Below, piece by piece: positions 21,351 to 32,821 of a stretch of 64,000 nucleotides of DNA (its first letter is position 1; the number at the start of each line of letters is the position of its first letter). Source of the stretch: Buddleja alternifolia (taxonomy: Eukaryota; Streptophyta; Magnoliopsida; Lamiales; Scrophulariaceae). The notes beneath the pieces were generated by a model. The model saw only the letters and a list, made by a program, of their open reading frames with translations. It was not told the DNA's origin and searched no databases. The position numbers were made by a program, and so were the translations under genes. The stretch is from positions 25,984,843 through 26,048,842 of the forward strand of contig CM033404.1 of NCBI GenBank assembly GCA_019426215.1, read 5' to 3'.

Positions 21351-22851
21351 TGTTAGGAAATTTCATGTTAGATGTTTTGATGATGACAAGATAGGATCTT
21401 ATGTTAGACCCAGAAAAGAATGTAAGTTTATATTTTCATGGAAGTTATGTATAAGCGTTTGAAAGTTTGTAATATTAGTTAGGCTTGTAATTTTTATCTT
21501 TATAAATTTTAGACTAAGTATTAGATACCGAATCGCTAATAATTCTAGGTGAGTCTATTAGAGATAAAGTTGAAGATCAGCGTCTGAAGTCAAATGAAGA
21601 TGAAGATTTGTTCTTAGCGTCTGTCAAACGCTAAAGGACTATTTCAGGATTTATGGATCAAGCACTCCAGCGATCAGTATCAGATTCACCTGAAATAAAT
21701 CCTCAAGTCATGAAGGACTTAAATGCAATCATTCAACGAACATTTATTTCAAACGAAAAGTAAATTCAAATGCATTAACTTCCTGATAAGAGCATTAAAT
21801 GTGATAAGCTATTATGACTTGTGGACAAGCCACCTTTTGACTAGACTATCAGAATTTCAGAGTTCAAGCCTGCTCCCGTCCAATCGGAACTAGCAAAATT
21901 TCAGGAATGTCAGAGAAAAGGCTGTTTCACGCGCTGCGTGAAGAGCACGAGCTCACATGTGTCCAATAGACAAATTCCAAGAATTGTCTATAAATAACTC
22001 ATTCCAGCAAACCCTAAATATATAACGTACATACACAAGAAAATAAAAACTTTGCTGAAACTCGTTCTCAAGAAAAGCTTAGAAACTTCATAGCCAAAAC
22101 CTTTCATGATTTTTACATACATTCCAGACAGTCACAAATATCTCAAACATCTTCCAAAGAAGAAATCTAAATTCTTACTGAGATATTCCTAGTTGGTTGA
22201 TCTTTCCAAAAACAAACAAAACATGTGTGACAAAACCCTCAACCTTTCATCTGAGTGAGAAAGCTTTTGAATCCCTTACTGGCAGTATTTCTGAATGAGA
22301 GAAGCTTGTAGAAGAGGATCTTCATTGGTGCTGAAATATGTGTGATCAAGGAGCCTGAGATCATCTTTTACCTCTTTACTATCTTGTAAAAGATTCTGTG
22401 TGATTCTTTGATAATCAACTTAGTAAATTCCCTCCAAGTGAAAAAGGAGAAGAAGGACGTAGCTGGGATTACATCACCCAGTGAACCTTAAAATTTCTAG
22501 TGTTATTTATTATTATTATTTTCTTGCTTTATATCTTATTATTTATTCTGAAAAAGATAAACTAAACAGCCAAGAGACTATTTAACCAAAACGAATGCTA
22601 AAACCTTAAAATCATTTTTGCTGTGCTAACCCTGATTAAGTGATCTAAGCATTACCCTACTTTGGTAAACTGCTAAAATCACTAAGTCTAAGTTATCTTT
22701 ACTAAAGCGCGTTACACAAGCACTCAGCTTTCTAAGCGTTCTAATCTTTTAAAAGTGACACAAATTTTTAAAGTAAAAAAAAAGACTCCAAGGTCTATTC
22801 AACCCCCCCCCCCCCCTTCTAGACCCTTTCGTATGCCACTTAGGACCACCA
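21351..22851 (+). repeat. 3' LTR of B1
   Basis: A 1.5-kb LTR, TGTTAGG to CCACCA, with TATA at about 21988 and a poly(C) tract just before the conserved end. It is nearly identical to the truncated 5' LTR over their shared part. It is inserted into the 3' ORF of B2; the right flank is AATTT, but the left flank is lost, so no target duplication can be scored. Confidence 0.92.
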
Positions 22852-23214
22852 AATTTGTTCAGCAGTAATAGACTCCAATGCCTCACCTTCATTCGGTAAA
22901 TTAAAGTTTTTAGCAATGGAAGCAGCAGAAAGAATGAATTCTTTCGGAGACTCCTTCTTGGATAGAGAAAAGAGGCAAGAGATAGACTTCTTGTCCTCTG
23001 AAAGTTTAGCAGTCTTCTAGAAAGTGTCCACTTCAGTAGCAAACACATAAGAATACTTCCTCAAGAACGTCTGAAGCCCAGATTTGGCCACAGAGTCCAT
23101 CATGTCTGTCATGTTTATCTAATTCTGATCATATAGAAATTTCTAGTTCACCGCAAGGCCTTCAGTAATCTTGATGGTGACTTCAGTAGTGTTTACAGAT
23201 TTCTTGGGTGCCAT
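22852..23214 (-). pseudogene. B2 extra 3' ORF, N-terminal part
   Basis: The ATG at 23214 opens M-A-P-K-K-S, matching the start of the B1 3' ORF (M-A-P-K-S-S). Later blocks (F-L-Y-D, K-S-I-S-C-L-F-S, L-P-N-E-G) match the same folded domain. In-frame stops are present (for example, V-N-stop-K-F, where B1 has Trp nearby). It is cut at 22852 by insertion of B1. A (GA)n run at 23253-23300 lies just upstream of the ATG. Confidence 0.8.
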
Positions 23215-24080
23215 TTCAGTGTTTTGAAGGAGATGAACTGAGATTTGCTTTGAAAGAGAGAGAGAGAAAGAGAGTGAGAGAGAGAGAGAGAGAGAGAGAA
23301 TAATTTTGCAGATAGCTTGAGTAAAAGTGAATAAATGTTTTTTGCAAAAATTTGTTTAAATGACACAGTTGAAAATTGTGTTTCTCTCATCCCACTAAGA
23401 TGTTACCACGTGTAAAGTTATTGAATCTTAGCCATAAATGTTTTTGATTGCGGACGCGAGTTTTTGGTAAGAGAGGGAAGTTACATTTGGTAACTCCCAT
23501 ATATAAAGCTTTTGACGTCCGAGTAAAAATTTTAAAACGTTTGGCATTTTCATAGTGTAATGCACGCGCTTGATGGTACACTAACACGTACACAAACACG
23601 TACTAACTCTTAACCGTCATTTTGAAAAGTTTTTAAATTACCCGCCAGTTTGATGTAACTGAAGTGTGTGAATAGAGTTCAAAATGGACTTTTGAGTCTA
23701 TCCATCACGTCATTAAGCGTGTAAAATTTATGCATGAATTTTATAAATGATTTTATATTAAGTGTTGAAGGGAATAAGTTCAACGCTTAACATATACCAC
23801 TTGTTATATGTTATATTGTAAGTTTTATGTTTGACGCTTAAAAATTTAAACTTTGTATGTGTTTGAGCATCCAATGTATTATGCATAAGTAATGCTGAGC
23901 GTTGATGATCTATGCATATGAAAGTAGTTTTGATCATTGACGCTTACAGATATGTTCAAGTACAATTTTAAGCTTCCCCCTAAATTTGATAACTCATAAC
24001 ACTTTTCAAAAATCATTTTAAACATAAATAAAGTGGATTCCTCCTAAATTATATATCTAATAAAAGTATGATGCATATGA
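23215..24080 (-). other. B2 spacer between RNase H and 3' ORF
   Basis: Noncoding, equivalent to 15852-16730 of B1 and 13400-13799 of B3. It holds the (GA)n run, a TATATA-containing stretch near 23500, CGTGTTAGTGTACC near 23575-23590 and the GCGCGTGCATT motif related to the B1 13-mer. A block around 23880-23960 containing GATCTATGCATATGAAA is conserved in all three copies. Confidence 0.6.
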
Positions 24081-25580
24081 TTAAGCGTTTAAATCAATCA
24101 TACCTAATTCACTTCTTGAAGTGAGAAAGCGTTGTTCGTTGAGAGCTTTGGTGAAGATATCTGCAAATTGTTTATCAGTACCAATAAAGTGCATGGAGAT
24201 ATCTTTCTTTTGAACATGGTCACAAAGAAACTGGTATCTAATGTCAATACGTTTGATTCTGGAATGAAGAACAGAATTTTGAGTCATGGCTAGGGTGCTT
24301 TGGTTATCACAATGAATGGGGGTTGGACCTAGGATTTTTCCATAATCTCAATGTTGTTGCCTCATCTATAACAGTTGTGCACAACAACTTCCTGTAGCTA
24401 CATACTCGGCTTCAGCTGTAGAAGTAGCTATGGATTACTGTTTCTTACTATGCCATGAAACTAACCTATCACCTAGAAATTGACATGTACCACTGGTACT
24501 CTTACGATCTACTTTGCAACCTGCAAAATCTACATCTGAGTAACCAATTAGTTCAAAAGGAAAGTCCCTTGGATACCATAAGCCCACATTTTGTGTGCCT
24601 TTTAAGTACTTAAGGATTCTCTTGGCAGCAATTGAGTGTGACCCTTTAGGATGAGCTTGAAAGCGTGTACACATGCATACCAAAAACATAATATCAGGTC
24701 TACGAACAGTAAGATAAAGAAGTGATCCAATAACACCTCTACAATTAGTGATATCAACCTTCTTCCCACTTTCATCTTTATCCAACTTAAGCGTTTAGCT
24801 CATTGAAATTTTTGAAGATGATGCATTTTCCATACCAAATTTCTTAATCATATCACGAGTATATTTAGCTTGGTTAATAAATATGTCATTAGAGATTTGT
24901 TTAACTTGTAATCCTAAGAAGAAAGTTAATTCATCCATCATGCTCATTTCAAATTGTTCTTGCATCAATTTTGAAAACTTCTCACACGGACGCTTATTAA
25001 TAGAACCAAATATAATATCATCAACATAAATATGGACTAAGAGAATATCTTCGTCATTGGAAATTTTAAATAACGTTGTGTCAACGCTGCCTTTTGAAAA
25101 GCCTTTACCGATAAGGAAGATAGGGAGAATGTCATACCATGCTCGGGGTGCTTACTTAATCCCATAAAGTACTTTATCTAGCTTGTAGACCATACCCTTA
25201 CCATTTAGGAATGCACTCTTCACGTCCATCTGATACACCGTAAACTTGTTGAACGCTGCATACGCTAGAAACATGCGGATTGCTTCAAGACGGGCGAAAG
25301 GATCATATGTATCATCAAAATCAATACCCTCTTCTTGGCAATATCCTTGAGCAACAAGTCTGGCTTTGTTCCTTATTACAATGTAATTCTCATCCATCTT
25401 GTTTCTATAAATCCATCTAGTCCCAATAACTCCTTGGTGAGTTGTCCTTGGTACTAGCGTCCAAACCTTACTACGCTCAAACCGATTAAGCTCTTCTTGC
25501 ATGGCTTCAATCCAACTAGGATCACATAACGCTTCATCCACTTTCTTAGGTTTCATTTGAGATAGGAAGCTTGCGAACAT
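24081..25580 (-). pseudogene. B2 reverse transcriptase and RNase H
   Basis: In element order: [37 protein letters not shown] (25580-25152); the catalytic I-Y-V-D-D-I-I-F-G near 25020; then RNase H with G-Y-S-D-V-D-F-A-G-C (24785-24435) and D-I-F-T-K-A-L at the end (24287-24081). Breaks include a frameshift before 25151, a stop just before 24785 and another between 24435 and 24287. It is the best-preserved Sirevirus-type RT in the window, with YVDD intact. Confidence 0.9.
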
Positions 25581-27222
25581 GGCCTCATTGAATGTAGCGG
25601 CCCTAGGTCTAACAGGTGCTTCAACATCTCCAATAATCTGCTCTGGTGGATGATCACGCAGCCATAGTCTATCTGATTGGAATGGGTTAAGAGGTTAGAA
25701 AGACGCTTGATTCACTTGCTCAGACGCTTGACTCTCCTCTTGCGTGGGTGCTTCAAGTTCATAGATTCTACCTTGCTCTTGATGATCACTCTCTTCATGA
25801 TCATCAGCAAATCTAACATGATTGTCCAAAATATCTTGAGTATACTTAGGAAGTGGCACTAAGATTTCATCATCGTCATCACTTTCATCATCAATAGTAA
25901 CTTTTGACGCTTGATGACACAAATCTTCAACTCCTACATCAATCGTATTAACCTTACTCGGTTCTTGGTTAGCATCATCAAATACAACATGAATAGATTC
26001 CTCAACCTTCGATTTGATCTTACTTAGGATTCAAAAATTCTTTCCATTTTTGGCGTAGCCTAGAAAGATTCTCTAATCCGCTTTACGATCAAATGTCTTT
26101 AGGCTTTGGGATCCATTATTATGAATAAAGCATTTTGAACCAAGGACGTAAAAGTATGAGACATTTGGCTTACGTCCCTTCCATAGTTCATATGGAGTTT
26201 TCCCATGTTGTTTGTTGATCATGCAATGGTTTTGAGGGTAACAAGCAGTGTTGATCGCTTCGGCCCAAAACCTAGGAGCGAGCTTGGACTCTGCTAACAT
26301 CGTCTTAGCGGCTTCCTTGAGCGTTCTGCTCCGGCGCTCAGCAACACCATTCTGTTGGGGAGTTCTGTGAACTGAATACTCATGATGTATTTCATTCTCT
26401 ACACAAAACTTCTCAACAACCATGTTAGTAAACTCAATACCGTGATCGCTTTTTATTCTTGCAACCTTAAATTTTTTTCAATGTTTGAAGTTACCGAATA
26501 AGTGTTGTTAACTTGTCACATGTCTCATCTTTAGATGAAAGAAATTCCACCCAAGTAAATCGAGAGAAATTATCTACTATCACCAAAGTATAATTTTTAC
26601 CGCTCACACTGATCGTTTGAACAGGTCCAAGCAGATCCATGTGGAGTAGTTTGAGTATCCTAGAGGTAGATAGATGAGGCTTTCTCTTGAAAGATGATTT
26701 AACTTGTTTTCCCATTTGACAAGCGTCACAAAGGCGATCCTTATGAAATGGTCCTTTAGGTAATCCCTCTACAAGATTTAGCGCTATAAGCTGAGAGATT
26801 GTCTTAAAGTTGAGGTGATTCATTTTTCTACACCATAACCAACCTATTTTAGATTCATTTTGACTCTTAGCAACAAAGCATGTTGGGTTGTTATCAATTG
26901 TTGAACCCCAATCTACTAGATACACATTGTTTGTTCTTTTACCTTTCAATTTAGTAGATTTAGTCTTAGTGTCGTTTATATAGCAGCAGTCGCTTGAGAA
27001 TTTAACTTCAAAGCATTTATCACAAAATTGACTTATGCATAATGAAATATGCTTAAGACCCTCAACATCATAAATATCACTTATCATGATGTTCCCCCTA
27101 TGTATAGTACCTATACCTTTGGTTTTATTTTTGGAGCTGTCACCAAACACACCCTGAGGACCATTGGCAGCAAGATAGTTGATCAAAAGATCCTTGGAGC
27201 CTGTCATGTGCCTTGACGATTT
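25581..27222 (-). pseudogene. B2 protease end, pre-integrase and integrase
   Basis: Entering from 27222: S-R-H-M-T-G-S, which follows the protease D-S-G-C in intact relatives; the catalytic Asp itself is lost at the junction. Then M-N-H-L-N-F and C-D-A-C-Q-M-G-K, L-H-M-D-L-L-G-P, V-I-V-D-N-F-S-R-F-T-W-V, and H-R-T-P-Q-Q-N-G-V-A-E-R-R with the catalytic Glu. The acidic linker to RT ends near 25695. Frame breaks are at 26491, 26073 and 25695. The start reported near 27336 runs into unrelated AT-rich DNA and is not native. Confidence 0.88.
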
Positions 27223-28888
27223 CCTTTTAACATCAAATTTATCATGCTTCAAAAATATGAAAAACACATAAATCACGTATTTACCTATAAAACGCAGCGG
27301 AAATTTAAATACCCCAAGTGGTTCACCCAATGGCAAGCTAGCTCTAGCCGTGCGTCCAGGCGTCGTGCAGTGCGCGCGTGACGTGGGCCAGGGGGCCTGG
27401 GTTTCTGACCCTGGTCCAGTCGGGTCGGGTCGTAAAATTTGGGTCCAATTTTTTAATAAACGAGTTTTGGGCTATTTTAATTATCCAGTTGGGTCAAAAG
27501 GATGATGACCTGGGTTTTAATTAAATAAGCCCAAATTGGTTTAATTAAATTATTGGACATTCAATAAATAAGTTTTGGACTTAATTAGTTGAATTTAAAT
27601 ATAACAATGGTTGGTAATTTATGTTTGGTGAAATCAACCCAATTAGTTTTGTTGAATATTAATTATTTGAATAAAATAATTAATTAATTATTCTTGGAGG
27701 ATTTTAATTAATTTATTTATTTAAATAATAAATTCTCACTAGATGGTTTATTATCATAAATATCAATAAAATTTGAAATTTTATTGGAGAAATTAATTAG
27801 TTGGACTAATTAATTATTAACTTAATCACCAACATAGTTGCTTTATTTATCGCGACCATGTATTATATGATGGTGACATTATCCATAGGCTTAGGGGTTT
27901 TTTTTTGATGTATTTCCTTTTTTGGGTTGTAAGGGCCGGATTTGAGCCCATTATTTTATTCTTAGAATTATATATAGGATGTCAAATATTTTTATGTAAT
28001 AGATAGAATTAGAATAGGCCTTGAAGAAGAGATCAATCCAAAAGGAGAGGTGCTTGGAGCCCAAGAAGAATTGTTTAAGTTTATTTTTCTTTTTGATGGC
28101 CTATTGGCTTGGCCCCTTTAGGAAAAGCCCATGGATACATGTGTTGTTTTATTGCTTTTGATGCATGTTCATTCGTTGTATGAAGCATGTATGTAGTTAT
28201 CCTGCACTATATAAATATGATAATGTGCAAAGTGAGACATAGATAATTGTTTAGAACATAAATCCTCCCAAACAAAAATTATATTAAGTTAGAAAGGGAC
28301 GTTGGGCGTCCTTTCCCTCCACTAAACTTAATGGAATTAAGACCTAAATCTAATATATGGCATCTTCCTAGTAAGTGGGGGTCATATATCAAGATTTAAT
28401 TCTAAAATTTTATTAAGTGCATTAGATGCCTTAATCGAGACATATTTCACCCCAAATATCGTTAAAGGATTGCAAGGTGAAATTCAAATGTTAGATTATG
28501 AGGAGTTAGTGGGAATGAACTTAGATAGTCCACAAACCTATATATTGTTAAAGGGTTATGGTTTTGATGGGTTATGGGAAAAAGAAGATTGGACCATCTA
28601 TTGGATAGATTGATGTTGGACATCACTTTAATTAAGTAGTGGACCAAATATCGTTAAAGGGTTGTCATCCACTACATTGATTAAAAAGCTCAATCTCCAC
28701 TACGAAGTAATAAACAACGATCACTTCTATTTTTCACAGTGGGGGTGTGAATCTCGAAAAATGTAGTGGGAGCCAAGTTATAAAGTCGAAGTCCTTGATT
28801 TTAACTTGGTTTTAGTTTAAGTTACAAATATCTAATAAAGTCTGGTTTATTTTCTGCAGTTATTTGATTTATTTCTCTCAATTCAAAA
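27223..28888 (+). other. Junction DNA and structured leader of Copia D
   Basis: No gene. 27290-27335 is an inverted match to the end of the D LTR (61672-61715, sharing ATTTAAATTTCCGCTGC). A GC-rich block (27341-27430) and an AT-rich block (27430-27900) follow, in the same order as in the C and F leaders. From 28280 the sequence is rich in hairpins, including a set with a shared loop (28444-28675). No PBS or D 5' LTR start was found, so the 5' LTR of D appears lost. Confidence 0.55.
28444..28675 (+). other. Hairpin array with conserved loop, D leader
   Basis: Two perfect 8-bp stems (ATTTCACC/GGTGAAAT at 28444/28476; GTAGTGGA/TCCACTAC at 28636/28668) each enclose a 24-nt loop beginning CCAAATATCGTTAAAGG. 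A third copy of the loop core (ATTGTTAAAGGGTT, near 28546) has only a 5-bp stem (AAACC/GGTTT). Stems differ while loops are conserved, arguing for RNA structure. Confidence 0.7.
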
Positions 28889-29818
28889 ATGTCTCCCAAA
28901 CCGCTATCAAAATATATGGAGAACACGATTCTTACTGGACCAAATTACATAGAATGACTCACAAAATTAAGTATGGTCCTTAGCAGTGAATCCATAGACT
29001 ATGTGTTGGAAGTTGGTCATCCTCCCATTGATGGAAGAGACGAGGGTGATGAAGTTCTCCTAGCTCGTTGGGATTGGTGTTGTGACAACCATAGAGCAAG
29101 AGTGTACATATTGAGCTCCATGTGCATTGAGTTGCAAAGATCCCATGATAAGATGGATAATGCAAGAGACATTATCCTTCACTTGGATGAGTTATTTGGA
29201 GAGCGCGGTAGGACCGCCAGATATTTTATATCAAGAGATCTCTTCTGAACTAAGATAACTGAAGTTGAGGATGTAGGAGAACATGTTTTCAAAATGATGA
29301 CCATGATAGAAAAACTCAAATCTTTGAATTTCTATATGGACCTACATCTCCAAGTTGACCTCATCTTACAGTCACTCCCCGATTCGTTCTATTATTTCTT
29401 CATATACTTTGACATGAATGACATTGAGGCTTCATTAGCTGGGCTTCTGGATAAACTCAAAGTTGCTCAAAATCAAATAAGGGCGGACAAATGGAACAAT
29501 CCAATGGAAGATACCTTTCCTAATTCATTAGATGGACAAAGGAATAATAACAACTATCAGCAAGTGGGAGCATCTAGGTGGACTCACGACAGGGCACAAC
29601 AAAAGAGGAATAAGAGGGCTAGATATGAAGACACGTGCTTATGCTATGATGAGCTAGGCCACTGGAGAAGAGACTGTCCTAATATGAACAAAGGAGCAAT
29701 AGGTAAGGAACTTTATGTTTTTGAAACTAATTGCTCTATTACCATATTTTCCATTTCATGGATTCTTGATTCAGGAGCTAATACTCATGTATGTTGTGTG
29801 AATCAGAATCTGGAATGA
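28889..29818 (+). pseudogene. Copia D gag and protease start
   Basis: The ATG at 28889 opens an M-S-P-K-P-L start, then L-T-G-P-N-Y and a TGA (28955) where Trp is expected. A second in-frame TGA lies at 29246. Further blocks are I-L-Q-S-L-P-D-S-F, F-D-M-N-D and a zinc-knuckle-like C-L-C-Y-D-E-L-G-H-W-R-R-D-C whose first Cys spacing is abnormal (one residue instead of two). The protease then begins with W-I-L-D-S-G-A and H-V-C, its catalytic D-S-G intact. It ends at a stop at 29816. Confidence 0.85.
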
Positions 29819-29842
29819 AGTAGGAAGCTGAGCCCTGATGAG

Positions 29843-31092
29843 GTGAAGATGAGAGTAGGCAGCGGGCAAAGCGTCGCAACTACTGAAATTGGATCTACCT
29901 CATTACTTTTAAATTCTGGACATTTACTATTTCTGGATCATGTTTTAGTTTTGCCCAATGGGCTTAAATACATTGTTTATATTCTTGGTTTAGTTAAACA
30001 TGGTTATACTTTCCATTTTATTAATGAACATTGCAATATTTATTATGGTATTAAATTAGTGAGCTTTGCTTCTTTAGTAAATGGTTTGTATTACCTTAAT
30101 GTCCAGAATGAGTATTCTGCAAATACTATACAAAGGAAACGTAATAGGCAAGGAATTAACCAAAGATTGATCTATCATCTTAGACTAGGCCATGTCGGCG
30201 AACACAAAATTCACAAAATGGAGAAAGATGGACTAATAGGTCTATTGGGATTGGATCCCTATCCTACTTGTGAATCTTGTCTCAAAGGCAAGATGGCTAG
30301 ATCCCCCTTCACAGGGACTTTTGAAAGAGCCTCACAATCTTAGGTTTAGTGCATACTGATGTTTGTGGACCATTTGGAGAAATGGCTCGTGGAGATTTCC
30401 TTTACTTCATCACATTCACTGATGACCATTCAAGATATGGTCTGGTGTACCTGATGAAGCATAAGTATGAATCTACTGAAAGATTCAAAGAATTCAAGAC
30501 TTTAGTGGGAAATCAAACTAGGTAACATATAAAGGCTCTTCGATCTGATCGAGGAGGAGAATATATGAGCAGCGAGTTTGATGTATACCTTAGAGAGAAT
30601 TCTATAGTATTACAGCTCACACCCTAGCGACACCACAGTTGAATGAAGTAGCAGAGCGAAGGAATTGAACCTTCTTGGACATGGTTCAATCCATGCTCAG
30701 CTACATTGACTTATCCATTTCATTGTGGGGTCATGCGCTGCTTACCTCCGTACACATTTTAAATAGATATCCATCCAAGTCCGTTCCTAAGACACCATAT
30801 GAAATATGGAGAAATAGGAAACAAATTCTTAATCACATTAAGATTTGGGAATGTCCTGCTTATGTCAAAAAAGACTAAAGTGGACAAGTTGGAGGCTAGA
30901 TCCTTGAAAGAGAGTTTTGTTGGTTATCCTGAGGATTCCATGGGATACCTCATTTACCTGCATGATGATCAGAAGATCATCGTAGCTTTACAAGCCCACT
31001 TTCTTGAAGATGAGTTCATTCAAGAAGGAGGAGCAGGTAGAAAGATTGTTCTCGAAAAACAAAATGAAACTCCAGTGGATACATCTACATAG
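29843..31092 (+). pseudogene. Copia D pre-integrase and integrase, frameshifted
   Basis: Blocks in order: G-S-G-Q-S-V-A (protease end), L-R-L-G-H-V-G and C-E-S-C-L-K-G-K (pre-integrase zinc motif). A frameshift near 30336 follows, then V-H-T-D-V-C-G-P-F, F-T-D-D-H-S-R-Y and L-R-S-D-R-G-G-E-Y in another frame. The third catalytic region (expected P-Q-x-N-G-V-A-E-R) is decayed near 30640. [13 protein letters not shown] and the integrase tail follow. The motifs point to an Angela/Tork/TAR-type Copia rather than Sirevirus; the exact lineage is uncertain. Confidence 0.85.
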
Positions 31093-32806
31093 AAAGTAAG
31101 AACCGAACCTTCTTTAACACAATCACAACCGCGAAGATCAAGTAGGGTGCCTTAACCGTATGAGAGGTATGGATATCTACTACAGAGGGAGCTGAGTCTC
31201 CATTCTTTATTAGAGGAGGGTCATGGAGATAATCCCTCCACTTATGATCAAGCGATGGTGGATGTGGATGCTACAAGATGCGTGAAGCTATGCAAATAGA
31301 AATAGATTCGATGCATGCAAACCAAGTCTAGAAACTTGTGGATCAATCTGATGGTATAAAACCAATTGGGTGTAAATGGATTTACAAGAGAAAGATTGGT
31401 GTTGATGGTAAGGTTGACACCTACAAAGCCAAGCTAGTGGCAAAAGGGTATAGTCAAAATGAAGGAATTGACTACCAAGAAACCTTTTCTCCAGTGGCTA
31501 TGATCAAATCTATAAGAATTATACTTGCAATAGTAGCTCAACTAGACTATGAGATATAACAAATGGATGTCAAAACTGCTTTTCTGAATGGATTCCTAGA
31601 AGAGGATATTTATATGGAACAGCCTAAGGGTTTTGTATCCGAGGATGGTATCTATAAAGTGTGTAAGCGTGATAGATCCATTTATGGACTCAAGCAATCA
31701 TCTCGTAGGTGGAATCTATGTTTTGATGAGGCAGTCAAAGGATTTGACTTCATCAAAAACGAAGATGAGCCATGTGTTTACAAGAAGGTTAGTGGGAGCA
31801 AGATAACATTCCTTATGTTATATGTAGATGATATATTACTCATAGGCAATGATATAGGAACGCTCACCACTGTTAAGAAGTGGCTTTCGAGTACTTTCTC
31901 CATGAAAGACTTGGGAGAGGCTACTTACATTCTAGGGATTCGAATCTATAGAGATCAAACAAATAGAATGATAGGGCTTTTTCAAGCCCTTTACTTAGAA
32001 AAGGTCCTAAAGAGATTTAGGATGGAGGATTTTAAGAAAGGGTTCCTTCCAATGAGACATGGGGTACATCTCTCGAAATCTATGTGTCCTCAAATTTAAG
32101 AAGATAGAAAAGAGATTAGCACTGTACCCTGTGCATCTGCAGTGGTTAGCCTAATGTACGCAATGCTCTGTACTAGACCAGACATTGCTTATGCAGTAAG
32201 CGCTGTTAGTCGATTTCAAGCAAACCCTGGCAAGGAACACTGGATAGTTGTGAAGAATATCCTAAAGTATTTGAAAAAAACTAAGAATATGATTCTCATC
32301 TATGGGAGTGGTAACCTGAGAGTGGATGGGTACACTGACTCGGATTTCCAATCAGACGTCGATAACCAAAAATCCACCTCAGGGTTCGTATTCATTCTCA
32401 ATGGTGGGCGGTGACTTGGAAACGTTTCAAGCAAAGCACAACCACGGACTCCACAACAGAGGTTGAATACATAGCTTCCTCTGAGGCAGCTAAAGAGACT
32501 GTTTGGCTTAGGAAGTTCATAGGAAAACTTCAAGTGGTTCCAAGCATAGAGCTCTCGTAGCCACTTTATTGTGACAACACTGGAGCAATAGCGCAGGCAA
32601 AGGAACCTAGGTCTCACAACAAGTCCAAATACATTGAGATGAGATATGACATCATAAGAGAGATCGTTGCAAGAGGAGAATTATATGTTCAAAAAATAGC
32701 CTCTGCTGACAATGTCGCTGGCCCATTGACCAAGCCATTGGCACAAGCGGTGCTAGAAAAACATCTAGAAGGGATAGGTATAAAATACCATAGAAAATGG
32801 CATTGA
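31093..32806 (+). pseudogene. Copia D reverse transcriptase and RNase H
   Basis: Visible are G-C-K-W-I-Y-K-R-K, A-K-L-V-A-K-G-Y, D-V-K-T-A-F-L-N-G-F, Y-G-L-K-Q-S-S-R and the catalytic L-Y-V-D-D-I-L-L-I-G (near 31820). M-Y-A-M-L-C-T-R-P-D and G-Y-T-D-S-D-F follow; then, after a frameshift near 32400, E-V-E-Y-I-A-S-S-E-A-A and Y-C-D-N-T-G-A-I-A, ending at TGA 32804. Stops are at 31558, 32097 and within RNase H. A purine-rich AGTGGGAGAT (32812-32821) precedes the 3' LTR. Confidence 0.88.
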
Positions 32807-32821
32807 GTGCAAGTGGGAGAT

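Noticed and set aside
28973..29248. D gag ATG at 28973 as the true start
   Set aside because: The frame is open upstream to ATG 28889 except for one TGA where the family has Trp, and the family N-terminal motif L-T-G-P-N lies before 28973.
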